Assembly: GCA_036001245.1 (NCBI GenBank)
Contig: DASYUL010000016.1
Coordinates: 1 to 7,433, forward strand
Length of the DNA: 7,433 bases
Reading direction: 5' to 3'
Source: Gp7-AA6 sp036001245
Lineage (GTDB): Bacteria; Acidobacteriota; Thermoanaerobaculia; UBA5066; Gp7-AA6
Numbering within the stretch: the stretch's first letter is position 1; each line of letters opens with the position of its first letter. Made by a program: the position numbers and the translations under genes. Positions 1 to 5,516 of the stretch are shown here, piece by piece. The notes under the pieces are model-generated. The model was not told where the DNA came from. It saw only the letters and a list, made by a program, of their open reading frames with translations, and made no database searches.

Positions 1-1974
1 GCCGCCTTCATCCACGGCGCCGTCGGCATCCGCGAGGCGTACAAGACCGGGCGCGGAATCGTGCAGGTGCGGGCCAAGGCGATGATCGAAAAGGCCGCAC
101 GGGGGGAGAAGGAATCCATCGTCGTCACCGAGATCCCCTACCAGGTCAACAAGGCCAAGCTCGTCGAGCGGATTGCGGAGCTCGTCAACGACAAGAAGAT
201 CGAAGGGATCTCGGATCTGCGCGACGAGTCGGACCGCGACGGGATCCGGGTCGTCGTGGAGTTGAAGCGCGGCGAGAACGCCCAGGTGATCCTGAATCAG
301 CTCTATGCGCTGACCCCGATGCAGTCCACCTTCGGGATCATCTTCCTCGCGATTGTCGAGAACCAGCCGCGGATCCTGCCGCTGGCGGACCTGCTGCGCC
401 ACTTCATCGACCACCGCAAAACGGTGGTGGTTCGGCGCACGCGCTTCGACCTGAAGAAGGCCGAGGAGCGCGCGCATCTGCTGCGCGGCCTGGCTCTCGC
501 GCTCGCCAACATCGATCAGGTCATCAAGATCATCCGGTCCTCGAAGGACCCGAAAGAGGCGAAAGATCGCCTGGTCGTCGAAGTCTCAATGGCGCTGGCA
601 GGGCTGGAGAAATTCATCGGCCAGAAGCTCTACCAAGAGGAGACGAAGGGCAAGGACAAGCAGGTCGTCCGCCTGGACGAGGTCCAGGCGCAGGCGATCC
701 TGGACATGCGGCTTCAGCGGCTGACCGGCCTCGAGCGCGAAAAGATCGTCGCCGAGTTCGTCGAGGTGCTCGCGCTCATCACGAAGCTGCGCGAAATCCT
801 CGCCTCCGAAAAGCTCGTTCTCGACATCATCGTCGAGGAGCTCCAGGAGGTGAAGAAGCTGTTCGGCGACGAGCGGCGCACGGAGATCGTCGCGGAGGCG
901 TCCGACATCGACATCGAGGACCTGATCGTCGAAGAGGACATGGTGATCACGGTGTCGCGCGGCGGCTACATCAAGCGCTCTCCCCTGTCGCTGTACCGCG
1001 CGCAGCGCCGAGGCGGCAAGGGACGCATCGGCGCGACCACGAAGGAAGAGGACGTCGTCGAGCATCTCTTCGTCGCGTCGACGCACGCCTACATCCTCGC
1101 GTTCACGTCGAAGGGCCGGATGCACTGGATCAAGGTGTACGAGGTCCCGCAGCTCGGCCCCGCGACCCGCGGGAAGGCGATCGTCAACCTGCTCAACCTC
1201 GACCCGAACGAGCGGGTCGTCGCCCTGGAGTCGACGAAGGACTTCCCCGAGGACCGCTTCCTCGTGTTCGCGACGAAGCAGGGGCTCGTGAAGAAGACGG
1301 CGCTGTCCGCCTACGCGAACGTGCGGTCGGGCGGGATCATCGCGATCAACATCGAGGGGGGCGACGAGCTGCTCTCGGTGCGCGTCACCGACGGCACCCG
1401 CCAGATCTTCATCGGCACGCACCTCGGCCAGGGCATCCGGTTCGCCGAGAGCGACGTGCGGCCGACCGGCCGCGACACCACGGGCGTCTGGGGCATCGCC
1501 TTGAAGAAAGACGCCGACTTCGTCGTCGAGATGGACATCGTCGAGGAGCACGGGCACCTGCTGACGGTCACGGAGAAGGGCTACGGAAAACGCTCGGAGG
1601 CGTCCGAGTACCGCTTCCAGGGGCGCGGCGGCTCCGGCGTCATCAACATCCGGGTCACGGACAAGAACGGCCCCGTCGCCGGCATCAAGTCGGTGACCGA
1701 TGCGGATCAGCTGCTTCTCATCACGCAGAGCGGCATGCTCATCCGGATCAAGGTCAAGGACATCCGCGAGACCGGTCGCGCCGCGCAGGGCGTGAAACTG
1801 ATCGATCTCGAGGAGGGCGATCGAGTCGTGGCCGTGGCGAAGCTCGCCGAGCCCGAGGACGTCGACGACGAGCCCCAGGCGCCCCTGCCCGTCACGGGGC
1901 AGGATCCGAACGTCCAAGGTCCAAAGTCCAAGGAAGCCCGGAGTCAGACGCCCTTCCTCGACGAGGAGGAGTAG
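1..1974 (+). CDS. gyrA: DNA gyrase subunit A, C-terminal two thirds (5' end outside window)
   Basis: GyrA is the DNA-cleaving and DNA-wrapping subunit of DNA gyrase, which introduces negative supercoils using ATP hydrolysed by GyrB. The reading frame is open from base 1, so the gene begins upstream; 657 residues are visible. The first residues (GIREAYKTGRG) correspond to about residue 220 of E. coli GyrA, so the catalytic tyrosine and quinolone-resistance region lie outside the window. Visible parts are the tower/coiled-coil region (EIPYQVNKAKL, DLRDESDRDG, QAQAILDMRLQRLTGLE), then the DNA-wrapping beta-pinwheel with repeated blade motifs (GYIKR, GRMHWIK, GLVKK, GYGKRS, GMLIRIKV). The GyrA box QRRGGKG is intact at bases 1003-1023, which separates it from ParC. 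The protein ends in an acidic tail (LDEEE). A short heptamer repeat is embedded in the tail coding sequence. Identification is very secure; only the missing 5' end is unknown. Confidence 0.98.
   Translation, partial: AAFIHGAVGIREAYKTGRGIVQVRAKAMIEKAARGEKESIVVTEIPYQVNKAKLVERIAELVNDKKIEGISDLRDESDRDGIRVVVELKRGENAQVILNQLYALTPMQSTFGIIFLAIVENQPRILPLADLLRHFIDHRKTVVVRRTRFDLKKAEERAHLLRGLALALANIDQVIKIIRSSKDPKEAKDRLVVEVSMALAGLEKFIGQKLYQEETKGKDKQVVRLDEVQAQAILDMRLQRLTGLEREKIVAEFVEVLALITKLREILASEKLVLDIIVEELQEVKKLFGDERRTEIVAEASDIDIEDLIVEEDMVITVSRGGYIKRSPLSLYRAQRRGGKGRIGATTKEEDVVEHLFVASTHAYILAFTSKGRMHWIKVYEVPQLGPATRGKAIVNLLNLDPNERVVALESTKDFPEDRFLVFATKQGLVKKTALSAYANVRSGGIIAINIEGGDELLSVRVTDGTRQIFIGTHLGQGIRFAESDVRPTGRDTTGVWGIALKKDADFVVEMDIVEEHGHLLTVTEKGYGKRSEASEYRFQGRGGSGVINIRVTDKNGPVAGIKSVTDADQLLLITQSGMLIRIKVKDIRETGRAAQGVKLIDLEEGDRVVAVAKLAEPEDVDDEPQAPLPVTGQDPNVQGPKSKEARSQTPFLDEEE
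1912..1932 (+). repeat. three-unit heptamer tandem repeat inside the gyrA tail
   Basis: GTCCAAG, GTCCAAA and GTCCAAG follow each other without gaps. The 21 bases encode VQGPKSK in the gyrA frame. One unit gained or lost would shift the frame, but three units together are frame-neutral. The stretch lies in the poorly conserved tail linker after the last pinwheel blade, where an insertion would be tolerated. It looks like a small dispersed or slippage-derived repeat rather than conserved GyrA sequence; that origin is inference. Confidence 0.7.
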
Positions 1975-1982
1975 CGGCGTTT

Positions 1983-2005
1983 CCCCTCTCCCACCGGGAG
2001 GGGGG
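1983..2005 (+). terminator. GC-rich stem-loop after gyrA, possible terminator or REP-like repeat
   Basis: CCCCTCTCCC (1983-1992) pairs with GGGAGGGGGG (1996-2005) over ten positions with one T-G wobble and a three-base ACC loop, starting nine bases after the gyrA stop. It has no following T-tract, so it is not a classical intrinsic terminator. It could act as a 3'-end-stabilising hairpin or be one copy of the C-rich/G-rich short palindromes scattered in many high-GC genomes. Confidence 0.5.
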
Positions 2006-2009
2006 CGGG

Positions 2010-2025
2010 GGTCAGGGCGCTGACC
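2010..2025 (+). other. second perfect hairpin in the gyrA downstream gap
   Basis: GGTCAG (2010-2015) and CTGACC (2020-2025) form a perfect six-base stem with a GGCG loop, four bases after the first hairpin. Its right arm is close to where a -35 element for the next gene could sit (about 19-20 bases before TATAGA). It may be part of the gyrA 3' structure, an operator, or chance. Confidence 0.35.
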
Positions 2026-2044
2026 GTACCCACGACGCGGCGCG

Positions 2045-2052
2045 TATAGAAT
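2045..2052 (+). promoter_or_regulatory. candidate -10 element upstream of the transaldolase-like gene
   Basis: TATAGAAT stands out in a GC-rich gap, only 12 bases before the ATG at 2065. A -10 here (TAGAAT, 2047-2052) would place the transcription start about five bases before the ATG, giving an almost leaderless mRNA. This fits the lack of any Shine-Dalgarno-like purine run in the preceding CCCCGCCCGTTC. No convincing -35 element is seen at the ideal distance. Confidence 0.5.
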
Positions 2053-2064
2053 CCCCGCCCGTTC

Positions 2065-2688
2065 ATGCGGTTCTTTCTCGACAGCGCGGTCGCCGACGAG
2101 GCGAAGAAGGTCCGCGAGTGGGGTCTTCTCGACGGGGTCTGGCTCTCGATCGCGGCCGCGGAGCAGGCGGGGGTCGACTATCGCCGGGCGGTGCGGGAGC
2201 TCTCCGGTCTCACGGACGGACCGGTCTGCGTCGAGCCGACGTCGAACGACGCGAAGGGCATGTACAAGGAAGCGCGCGAGCTCGTGAAGCTCGGGAAGGA
2301 CGTCGTCGTGCAGCTTCCGGCGCAGCCCGAGGGGATGCGGGTGGCGCGGCTCCTCGCGCAGGACCAGATCGCCGTCTGCGCCTCGGGTTGTTACTCCGCG
2401 GCGCAGGCTCTGATCGCAGCGAAGTCGAACGTCGCTTACGTCGCGCCCGCAGTCGGTCCGCTCGATGAAGTCGGCGCGATCGGCATGGATTTAGTCGAGC
2501 AGATCATCCGCGTCTACGACAACTACGGGTTCCAGACGCAGATCCTCGTCGCCGAGTTGCGCAACCCGATCCACGTGCTCGACGGCGCTCTCATGGGCGC
2601 CGACGTGGTCGCGATCTCGACGTCCGTCGTCGAACAGCTCTTCCGCCACCCTCTGACCGACGAGCTCCTGGCCGGGCGCACGCGTTGA
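2065..2688 (+). CDS. transaldolase/fructose-6-phosphate aldolase-like protein lacking catalytic residues
   Basis: This 207-residue protein has the length and overall sequence of the small TalC/MipB/FSA class of transaldolase-fold (beta/alpha)8 proteins. Recognisable family segments are MRFFLDSA at the N-terminus with Asp6 kept, DAKGMYKEARELVKLG (62-77), YSAAQALIAAKS (110-121), YVAP.VGPLDE.G, IIRVYDNYGFQTQILVAELRNPIHVL and a C-terminal QLFRHPLTDELL. The known active site is not kept. By alignment to E. coli FSA made by eye, the Schiff-base Lys85 is Gln83 (VVVQLPAQ instead of VVVKVP), Asn28 of the TTNPS motif is Ser28 in GVWLSIAAA, Tyr131 is Ala129, Arg134 is Pro132 and Ser166 is Glu164, so both the aldol chemistry and the phosphate pocket appear lost. 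It is therefore either a non-catalytic relative or an enzyme with new chemistry. It starts with ATG 2065 and overlaps the next gene by four bases. The fold assignment is strong; the function is unknown. Confidence 0.85.
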   Translation: MRFFLDSAVADEAKKVREWGLLDGVWLSIAAAEQAGVDYRRAVRELSGLTDGPVCVEPTSNDAKGMYKEARELVKLGKDVVVQLPAQPEGMRVARLLAQDQIAVCASGCYSAAQALIAAKSNVAYVAPAVGPLDEVGAIGMDLVEQIIRVYDNYGFQTQILVAELRNPIHVLDGALMGADVVAISTSVVEQLFRHPLTDELLAGRTR

Positions 2689-2951
2689 GGACGTCGCCCG
2701 ATCGCGTGCTCTATCTCTCGCGGGTGCTCGCGAAGAAGCTGAAGGGCAACCTGAACCTGACCCAGAAGGCCGACGACGAGACCGTGCGGCGGGCGATCGT
2801 GCGCGACCTGACGGAGGCGTACAAGGAGCTCGACGCCATCGAGGCGAAGGTGCGCGCCTCGCTGGCGAAGCGCCGCAACGTGGCGCCCCGCGACGAAGAA
2901 TTTCTCTTCAACCGTAATCTGGAAGATGAGCTCCGGAAGCACGGGGCGTAA
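2685..2951 (+). CDS. DUF507 family protein
   Basis: The protein has 88 residues, is highly charged and probably all-helical, with no signal peptide or membrane segment. The pattern MR.S.D.V..LS..L at the start, the central conserved-acid helix (ETVRRAIVRDLTEAYKELDAIEAKVRASLAKR) and the ending (F.FNRNLEDELRKHG) fit the DUF507 family as I remember it, single-domain form of about 90 residues; the family's function is unknown. The start is TTG at 2685, whose last two bases form part of the TGA stop of the upstream gene (TTGA), implying translational coupling with the transaldolase-like gene. A GTG at 2706 is the only nearby alternative, but it would remove the conserved MR.S N-terminus. The two genes probably form a co-transcribed pair. 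No evident terminator follows. Confidence 0.75.
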   Translation: MRTSPDRVLYLSRVLAKKLKGNLNLTQKADDETVRRAIVRDLTEAYKELDAIEAKVRASLAKRRNVAPRDEEFLFNRNLEDELRKHGA

Positions 2952-2960
2952 GCAGCTAAT

Positions 2961-3048
2961 TCATTGATGGCGTAGAGGCTTAAGTCGGAACCTCCTCCTC
3001 CCACGCGCCGCTCGCCCCAATCCGCAGTTCAGCCAGCCCCATCAATGA
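2961..3048. repeat. 10-bp inverted repeat flanking an AT-richer intergenic patch
   Basis: TCATTGATGG (2961-2970) and its exact reverse complement CCATCAATGA (3039-3048) are 68 bases apart, between the DUF507 gene and the pdxR promoter. An arm of this length is unlikely by chance in about 110 bases. A second, crossing pair, TAGAGGC (2973-2979) and GCCTCTA (3069-3075, overlapping the spacer of the promoter), is weaker. Possible roles are a bipartite operator, ends of a decayed miniature element, or a long-range stem acting as a 3' end for the preceding unit. No T-tract or target-site duplication is obvious. Confidence 0.45.
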
Positions 3049-3063
3049 TTTAGAGAAAAAACA

Positions 3064-3092
3064 TTGCGGCCTCTATTTTGGGTCGATACAAT
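3064..3092 (+). promoter_or_regulatory. sigma-70-type promoter of the MocR regulator gene
   Basis: TTGCGG (-35, 3064-3069) and TACAAT (-10, 3087-3092) are separated by exactly 17 bases. An A/T-rich stretch (TGATTTAGAGAAAAAACA, 3046-3063) lies directly upstream, like an UP element. The -10 ends seven bases before the ATG at 3100, so the predicted transcription start is at or next to the A of the start codon. No Shine-Dalgarno sequence exists between them, which fits a leaderless mRNA. Confidence 0.7.
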
Positions 3093-3115
3093 TGGCCCGA
3101 TGGCGCGCCAATTGG
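3089..3115 (+). promoter_or_regulatory. repeated CAATTGG boxes over the -10 and start codon, candidate autoregulatory operator
   Basis: CAATTGG occurs at 3089-3095, overlapping the -10 element, and again at 3109-3115 inside the palindrome CCAATTGG, exactly 20 bases apart, which is about two helical turns. GGCGCGCC (3102-3109) lies between. MocR/GntR regulators often bind short direct repeats spaced by whole helical turns at their own promoters, so these boxes are plausible sites for the encoded protein. This is inference from position and spacing only. Confidence 0.35.
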
Positions 3116-4548
3116 ATCAGATCGCGCTCGATCGCGCCTCGCGCGAGCCGCTCTCCGAACAGCTCTTCGCAGCGCTTGCCGCGCGGATCGCGACCGGCCT
3201 CTTTCCCGACGGCTCGCGCCTTCCGACGACTCGGGAGCTCGCCGCCGACCTCGGAATCAACCGGGGCAGCGTGCAGGCGGCCTACCGGCGACTTGCCGAA
3301 GAGGGACTCGCGGCCACGCGCGTCGGGAGCGGCACGGTCGTGCGCGCGGGCACGCGGTCCGCCCGGCCGTTCGACGTCTCCGCGCTCGTCTCGCGGCGGG
3401 CGTCCGCGATTCCGGCCGCGGCTCCCCCGCCGCTCGCCTCCCCGCTCGTCGCCGATTTCTCGCGGCTGACTCCGGACGAGCGTTTCTTCCCGCTCGAGAA
3501 GTTCACGGCGACTCTCACGGAAGCGTGGAACCTCCGGCCGGAGCTCTGGCAGTACGCTCCCCCGCTCGGCCTCGAGGAGCTGCGCGTCGAGATCGCGCGG
3601 CGCCTCGCCGAGAGCGGGATCCGTCGCTCGCCCGACGAGATTCTCGTCACGAGCGGCGCGCAGCAGGGGCTCGACCTCCTCTTTCGCACGTTCACGGACG
3701 CGCGCGACCTGGTCGCGATGGAGTCGCCGACGTACACGGGGGCGCTCGCGCTGGCGCGGTTCGCGGACGTCGAGATCGTACCGATGCCGATGACGCCGGA
3801 CGGCCCCGACGTTTCGGCGGTGCGCGAGCGGCGCACGAAGCTCGTGTACGTGATGCCGGAGCGGCAGAACCCGACCGGTGTCACCGCTTCCGACGGGAAG
3901 CGTCGCGAGATCCTGGAGGCGGCCGTCGATGCGGGGGCGCTCGTCGTCGAGGACGGATACGAGGAGCCCGAGTCGGGAGAGGTACCGCTCGCCGCGCGCA
4001 ATCCCGAGCGCGTCGTCTGGCTCGGCACTCTGTCGAAGGACCTCGTCCCAGGGTTCCGCATCGGGTGGCTCGCTGCGTCGCGCGATGTCGTCGAGAGGCT
4101 CGCGCTCGTCAAGCGCACGGCGGATTTTCAGACCCCTCTTCCGCTGCAGGCGGCGGTCGCGTCGTTTCTCCGGGCGGGCGCGGACCGCGAGGCTCGCCGC
4201 GCACGCGCCTGGGAAGTGGAGGTCCGGCGCGAAGCGATGGCGGCGGCGCTCGCGCGCGACCTGCCCGAGGTGTCGTGGTGGGGCGGAGAGCCGGGGAGCG
4301 CGATCTTCTGGCTTCACCTGCCGAAGGGCGTCTCGGGGCGACGGGTCGCCGAAGCGGCGGCGGCGCGCGGCGTCGCGGTGGCGGCCGGCGCCGATTTCGA
4401 CGTGGCCGGCGAAGATCGGGAGAACCTCCGTCTGTCGGTCTCGCGGGTCGACCGCGACGCGATCGGGCAGGGAATCGAGCTGCTGGCGGAGGCAGTGAAG
4501 GAAACTCGCGCGCGGATTTCGGCGATCGAAGCCGCGCCCGTTATTTGA
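3100..4548 (+). CDS. pdxR: MocR-family (GntR-aminotransferase) regulator, probable PLP synthesis regulator PdxR
   Basis: The 482-residue protein fuses an N-terminal GntR winged helix (roughly residues 10-80; LPTTRELAADLGINRGSVQ and YRRLAEEGL.....GSGTVV) to a fold-type I aminotransferase domain (roughly 115-475). In the latter, YAPPLGLEELR, VTSGAQQGLDLL, the NPTG cofactor motif (257-260), a VVEDGYEE strand and the PLP-binding lysine (Lys313 in GTLSKDLVPGFRIGWL) are present, so it should still bind PLP as an internal aldimine. Such proteins sense PLP, or an amine reacting with it, and change DNA binding. The gene lies directly upstream of pdxS-pdxT, which is why PdxR is favoured over GabR or other MocR subtypes. 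The start is placed at ATG 3100; an in-frame TTG at 3064 coincides with the -35 box and is unlikely. Unlike textbook PdxR genes, which are divergent from pdxST, this one is co-directional. The family call is firm; the specific regulon is inferred from context. Confidence 0.88.
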   Translation: MARQLDQIALDRASREPLSEQLFAALAARIATGLFPDGSRLPTTRELAADLGINRGSVQAAYRRLAEEGLAATRVGSGTVVRAGTRSARPFDVSALVSRRASAIPAAAPPPLASPLVADFSRLTPDERFFPLEKFTATLTEAWNLRPELWQYAPPLGLEELRVEIARRLAESGIRRSPDEILVTSGAQQGLDLLFRTFTDARDLVAMESPTYTGALALARFADVEIVPMPMTPDGPDVSAVRERRTKLVYVMPERQNPTGVTASDGKRREILEAAVDAGALVVEDGYEEPESGEVPLAARNPERVVWLGTLSKDLVPGFRIGWLAASRDVVERLALVKRTADFQTPLPLQAAVASFLRAGADREARRARAWEVEVRREAMAAALARDLPEVSWWGGEPGSAIFWLHLPKGVSGRRVAEAAAARGVAVAAGADFDVAGEDRENLRLSVSRVDRDAIGQGIELLAEAVKETRARISAIEAAPVI

Positions 4549-4560
4549 AAGTCGCGGGGA

Positions 4561-4600
4561 CAGGCCCTACGGGCCTGCACCCGCAGCAGTTCACTGCGGG
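4561..4600 (+). promoter_or_regulatory. overlapping hairpins in the pdxR-pdxS gap
   Basis: CAGGCCC (4561-4567) and GGGCCTG (4571-4577) form a perfect seven-base stem with a TAC loop. CCCGCAG (4580-4586) and CTGCGGG (4594-4600) form a second perfect seven-base stem with a seven-base loop. CAGGCCC could instead pair with the second GGGCCTG copy at 4598-4604, so mutually exclusive folds are possible in the RNA ahead of pdxS. There is no T-tract, so this is not a classical terminator. It could tune read-through from pdxR into pdxS, or the arms could be protein-binding sites. Confidence 0.5.
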
Positions 4601-4620
4601 CCTGCACCCGCCGCAGTTCA
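4570..4620 (+). repeat. two-copy 24-bp direct repeat (period 27) before pdxS
   Basis: Bases 4570-4593 and 4597-4620 are identical except at one position (A4585 versus C4612), and are separated by CTG. Each begins CGGGCCTGCACCCGC and ends GCAGTTCA. The second copy ends immediately before the ribosome binding site of pdxS. The placement between a MocR regulator gene and its presumed target suggests a tandem operator, though a simple local duplication or genome-wide short repeat is equally possible. The 27-base period keeps the pdxS reading frame open (TGLHPQQF / AGLHPPQF), but this is not thought to be translated. Confidence 0.75.
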
Positions 4621-4629
4621 GAGGAGGAG
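4621..4629 (+). promoter_or_regulatory. strong ribosome binding site of pdxS
   Basis: GAGGAGGAG lies two bases before the ATG at 4632, and AGGAGG (4622-4627) is spaced four bases from it. It is by far the best Shine-Dalgarno match in the window and fixes the pdxS start at 4632 over the in-frame TTG at 4545. It directly abuts the second direct-repeat copy, so anything bound to or folded with that repeat could affect translation. Confidence 0.85.
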
Positions 4630-4631
4630 CG

Positions 4632-5516
4632 ATGAAGAACAACGACTCGTTTCGCGTGAAAGTCGGTCTCGCCGAGATGCTCAAAGGCGGCGTGATCATG
4701 GACGTCGTCAACGCGGAGCAGGCGTCGATCGCCGAGGCCGCGGGAGCCGCGGCGGTCATGGCGCTCGAGCGCGTGCCCGCGGACATCCGCCGCGACGGGG
4801 GAGTCGCGCGGATGTCGCCCGTGACGAAGATCCGAGAGATCCAGCAGGCCGTGTCGATCCCCGTGATGGCAAAGTGCCGGATCGGGCACATCGCCGAGGC
4901 GCGGATCCTGGAGGCGCTCGAGGTGGATTTCATCGACGAGTCCGAGGTGCTGACTCCGGCGGACGAGGAGAACCACGTCTACAAGCACGACTTCAAGATT
5001 CCGTTCGTGTGCGGGTGCCGGAACCTCGGCGAGGCGCTGCGGCGGATCGGCGAGGGCGCCGCGATGATCCGGACGAAAGGGGAGGCGGGGACCGGGGACA
5101 TCGTTCACGCGGTGAAACACCTGCGCGACGTGCACCGGGAAATCCGCAACCTGACCCTCATGAGCAAGGACGAGCGGATGCGCGAGGCGAAGCGTCTCCA
5201 GGCGCCCTTCGAGCTCGTCGAGCAGGTTGCGGAGACCGGCCGCATGCCGGTTCCGAACTTTGCCGCGGGCGGAGTTGCCACTCCGGCCGACGCGGCACTC
5301 TGCATGATGCTCGGCGCCGAGGCGATCTTCGTCGGGTCCGGCATCTTCAAGTCGGACGACCCCGAGCGTCGCGCCCGCGCGATCGTGAAGGCGACCACGC
5401 ACTGGCAGGACCCGAAGGCGTTGATCGAGGCGGAAGAGGCGCTCGGCTCCGGAATGAAGGGCATCGAAGCCGCGAGCCTGCCGGAGGAGGCGCGGCTGCA
5501 GGGCAGAGGGTGGTGA
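4632..5516 (+). CDS. pdxS: pyridoxal 5'-phosphate synthase, PdxS subunit
   Basis: PdxS is the (beta/alpha)8 synthase subunit that builds PLP from ribose 5-phosphate (or ribulose 5-phosphate), glyceraldehyde 3-phosphate and ammonia delivered by PdxT; the complex is cytosolic, usually twelve PdxS with twelve PdxT. The 294-residue protein is full length. It shows the family signatures GGVIMDVVNAEQA, ALERVPADIRRDGGVARM, VMAKCRIGH, IDESEVLTPADEENH, PFVCGCRNLGEA, RTKGEAGTG, NFAAGGVATPADAAL and FVGSGIFKS, and ends LQGRGW like other members. The key residues fall at the same numbers as in B. subtilis: Asp24, Lys81 (sugar Schiff base) and Lys149 (second lysine in substrate transfer). The ATG is fixed by a strong ribosome binding site. 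The gene follows pdxR by 83 bases and overlaps pdxT by four bases. It appears fully functional. Confidence 0.98.
   Translation: MKNNDSFRVKVGLAEMLKGGVIMDVVNAEQASIAEAAGAAAVMALERVPADIRRDGGVARMSPVTKIREIQQAVSIPVMAKCRIGHIAEARILEALEVDFIDESEVLTPADEENHVYKHDFKIPFVCGCRNLGEALRRIGEGAAMIRTKGEAGTGDIVHAVKHLRDVHREIRNLTLMSKDERMREAKRLQAPFELVEQVAETGRMPVPNFAAGGVATPADAALCMMLGAEAIFVGSGIFKSDDPERRARAIVKATTHWQDPKALIEAEEALGSGMKGIEAASLPEEARLQGRGW

Noticed and set aside
586..1917. Long open frame of 443 codons on the - strand opposite gyrA.
   Set aside because: It mirrors gyrA codon structure, its product is an Asp/Arg/Leu-rich low-complexity sequence with no recognisable domain, and gyrA is unambiguous on the other strand.
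3064..3099. TTG 3064 as the start of the MocR regulator, adding 12 residues (MRPLFWVDTIGP).
   Set aside because: This TTG is the -35 element of a well-spaced promoter, so the region would not be transcribed from it, and the extra residues do not resemble the GntR N-terminus.
4570..4620. CRISPR-like array.
   Set aside because: There are only two copies, the intervening sequence is three bases, and there are no cas genes; it is a short direct repeat.
4545..4631. Upstream TTG start for pdxS at 4545 (TTGA overlap with the pdxR stop) giving a 29-residue extension with the repeats TGLHPQQF and AGLHPPQF.
   Set aside because: ATG 4632 has the best ribosome binding site in the window, and from it Asp24, Lys81 and Lys149 match the standard PdxS numbering. 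The frame stays open only because the repeat period is 27 and the DNA is GC-rich.
3078..4631. Possible fusion of a long N-terminal domain to PdxS, because frame 3 is open from 3078 through the pdxS stop.
   Set aside because: The upstream part is an arginine/alanine-rich translation of pdxR in the wrong frame, without family features.
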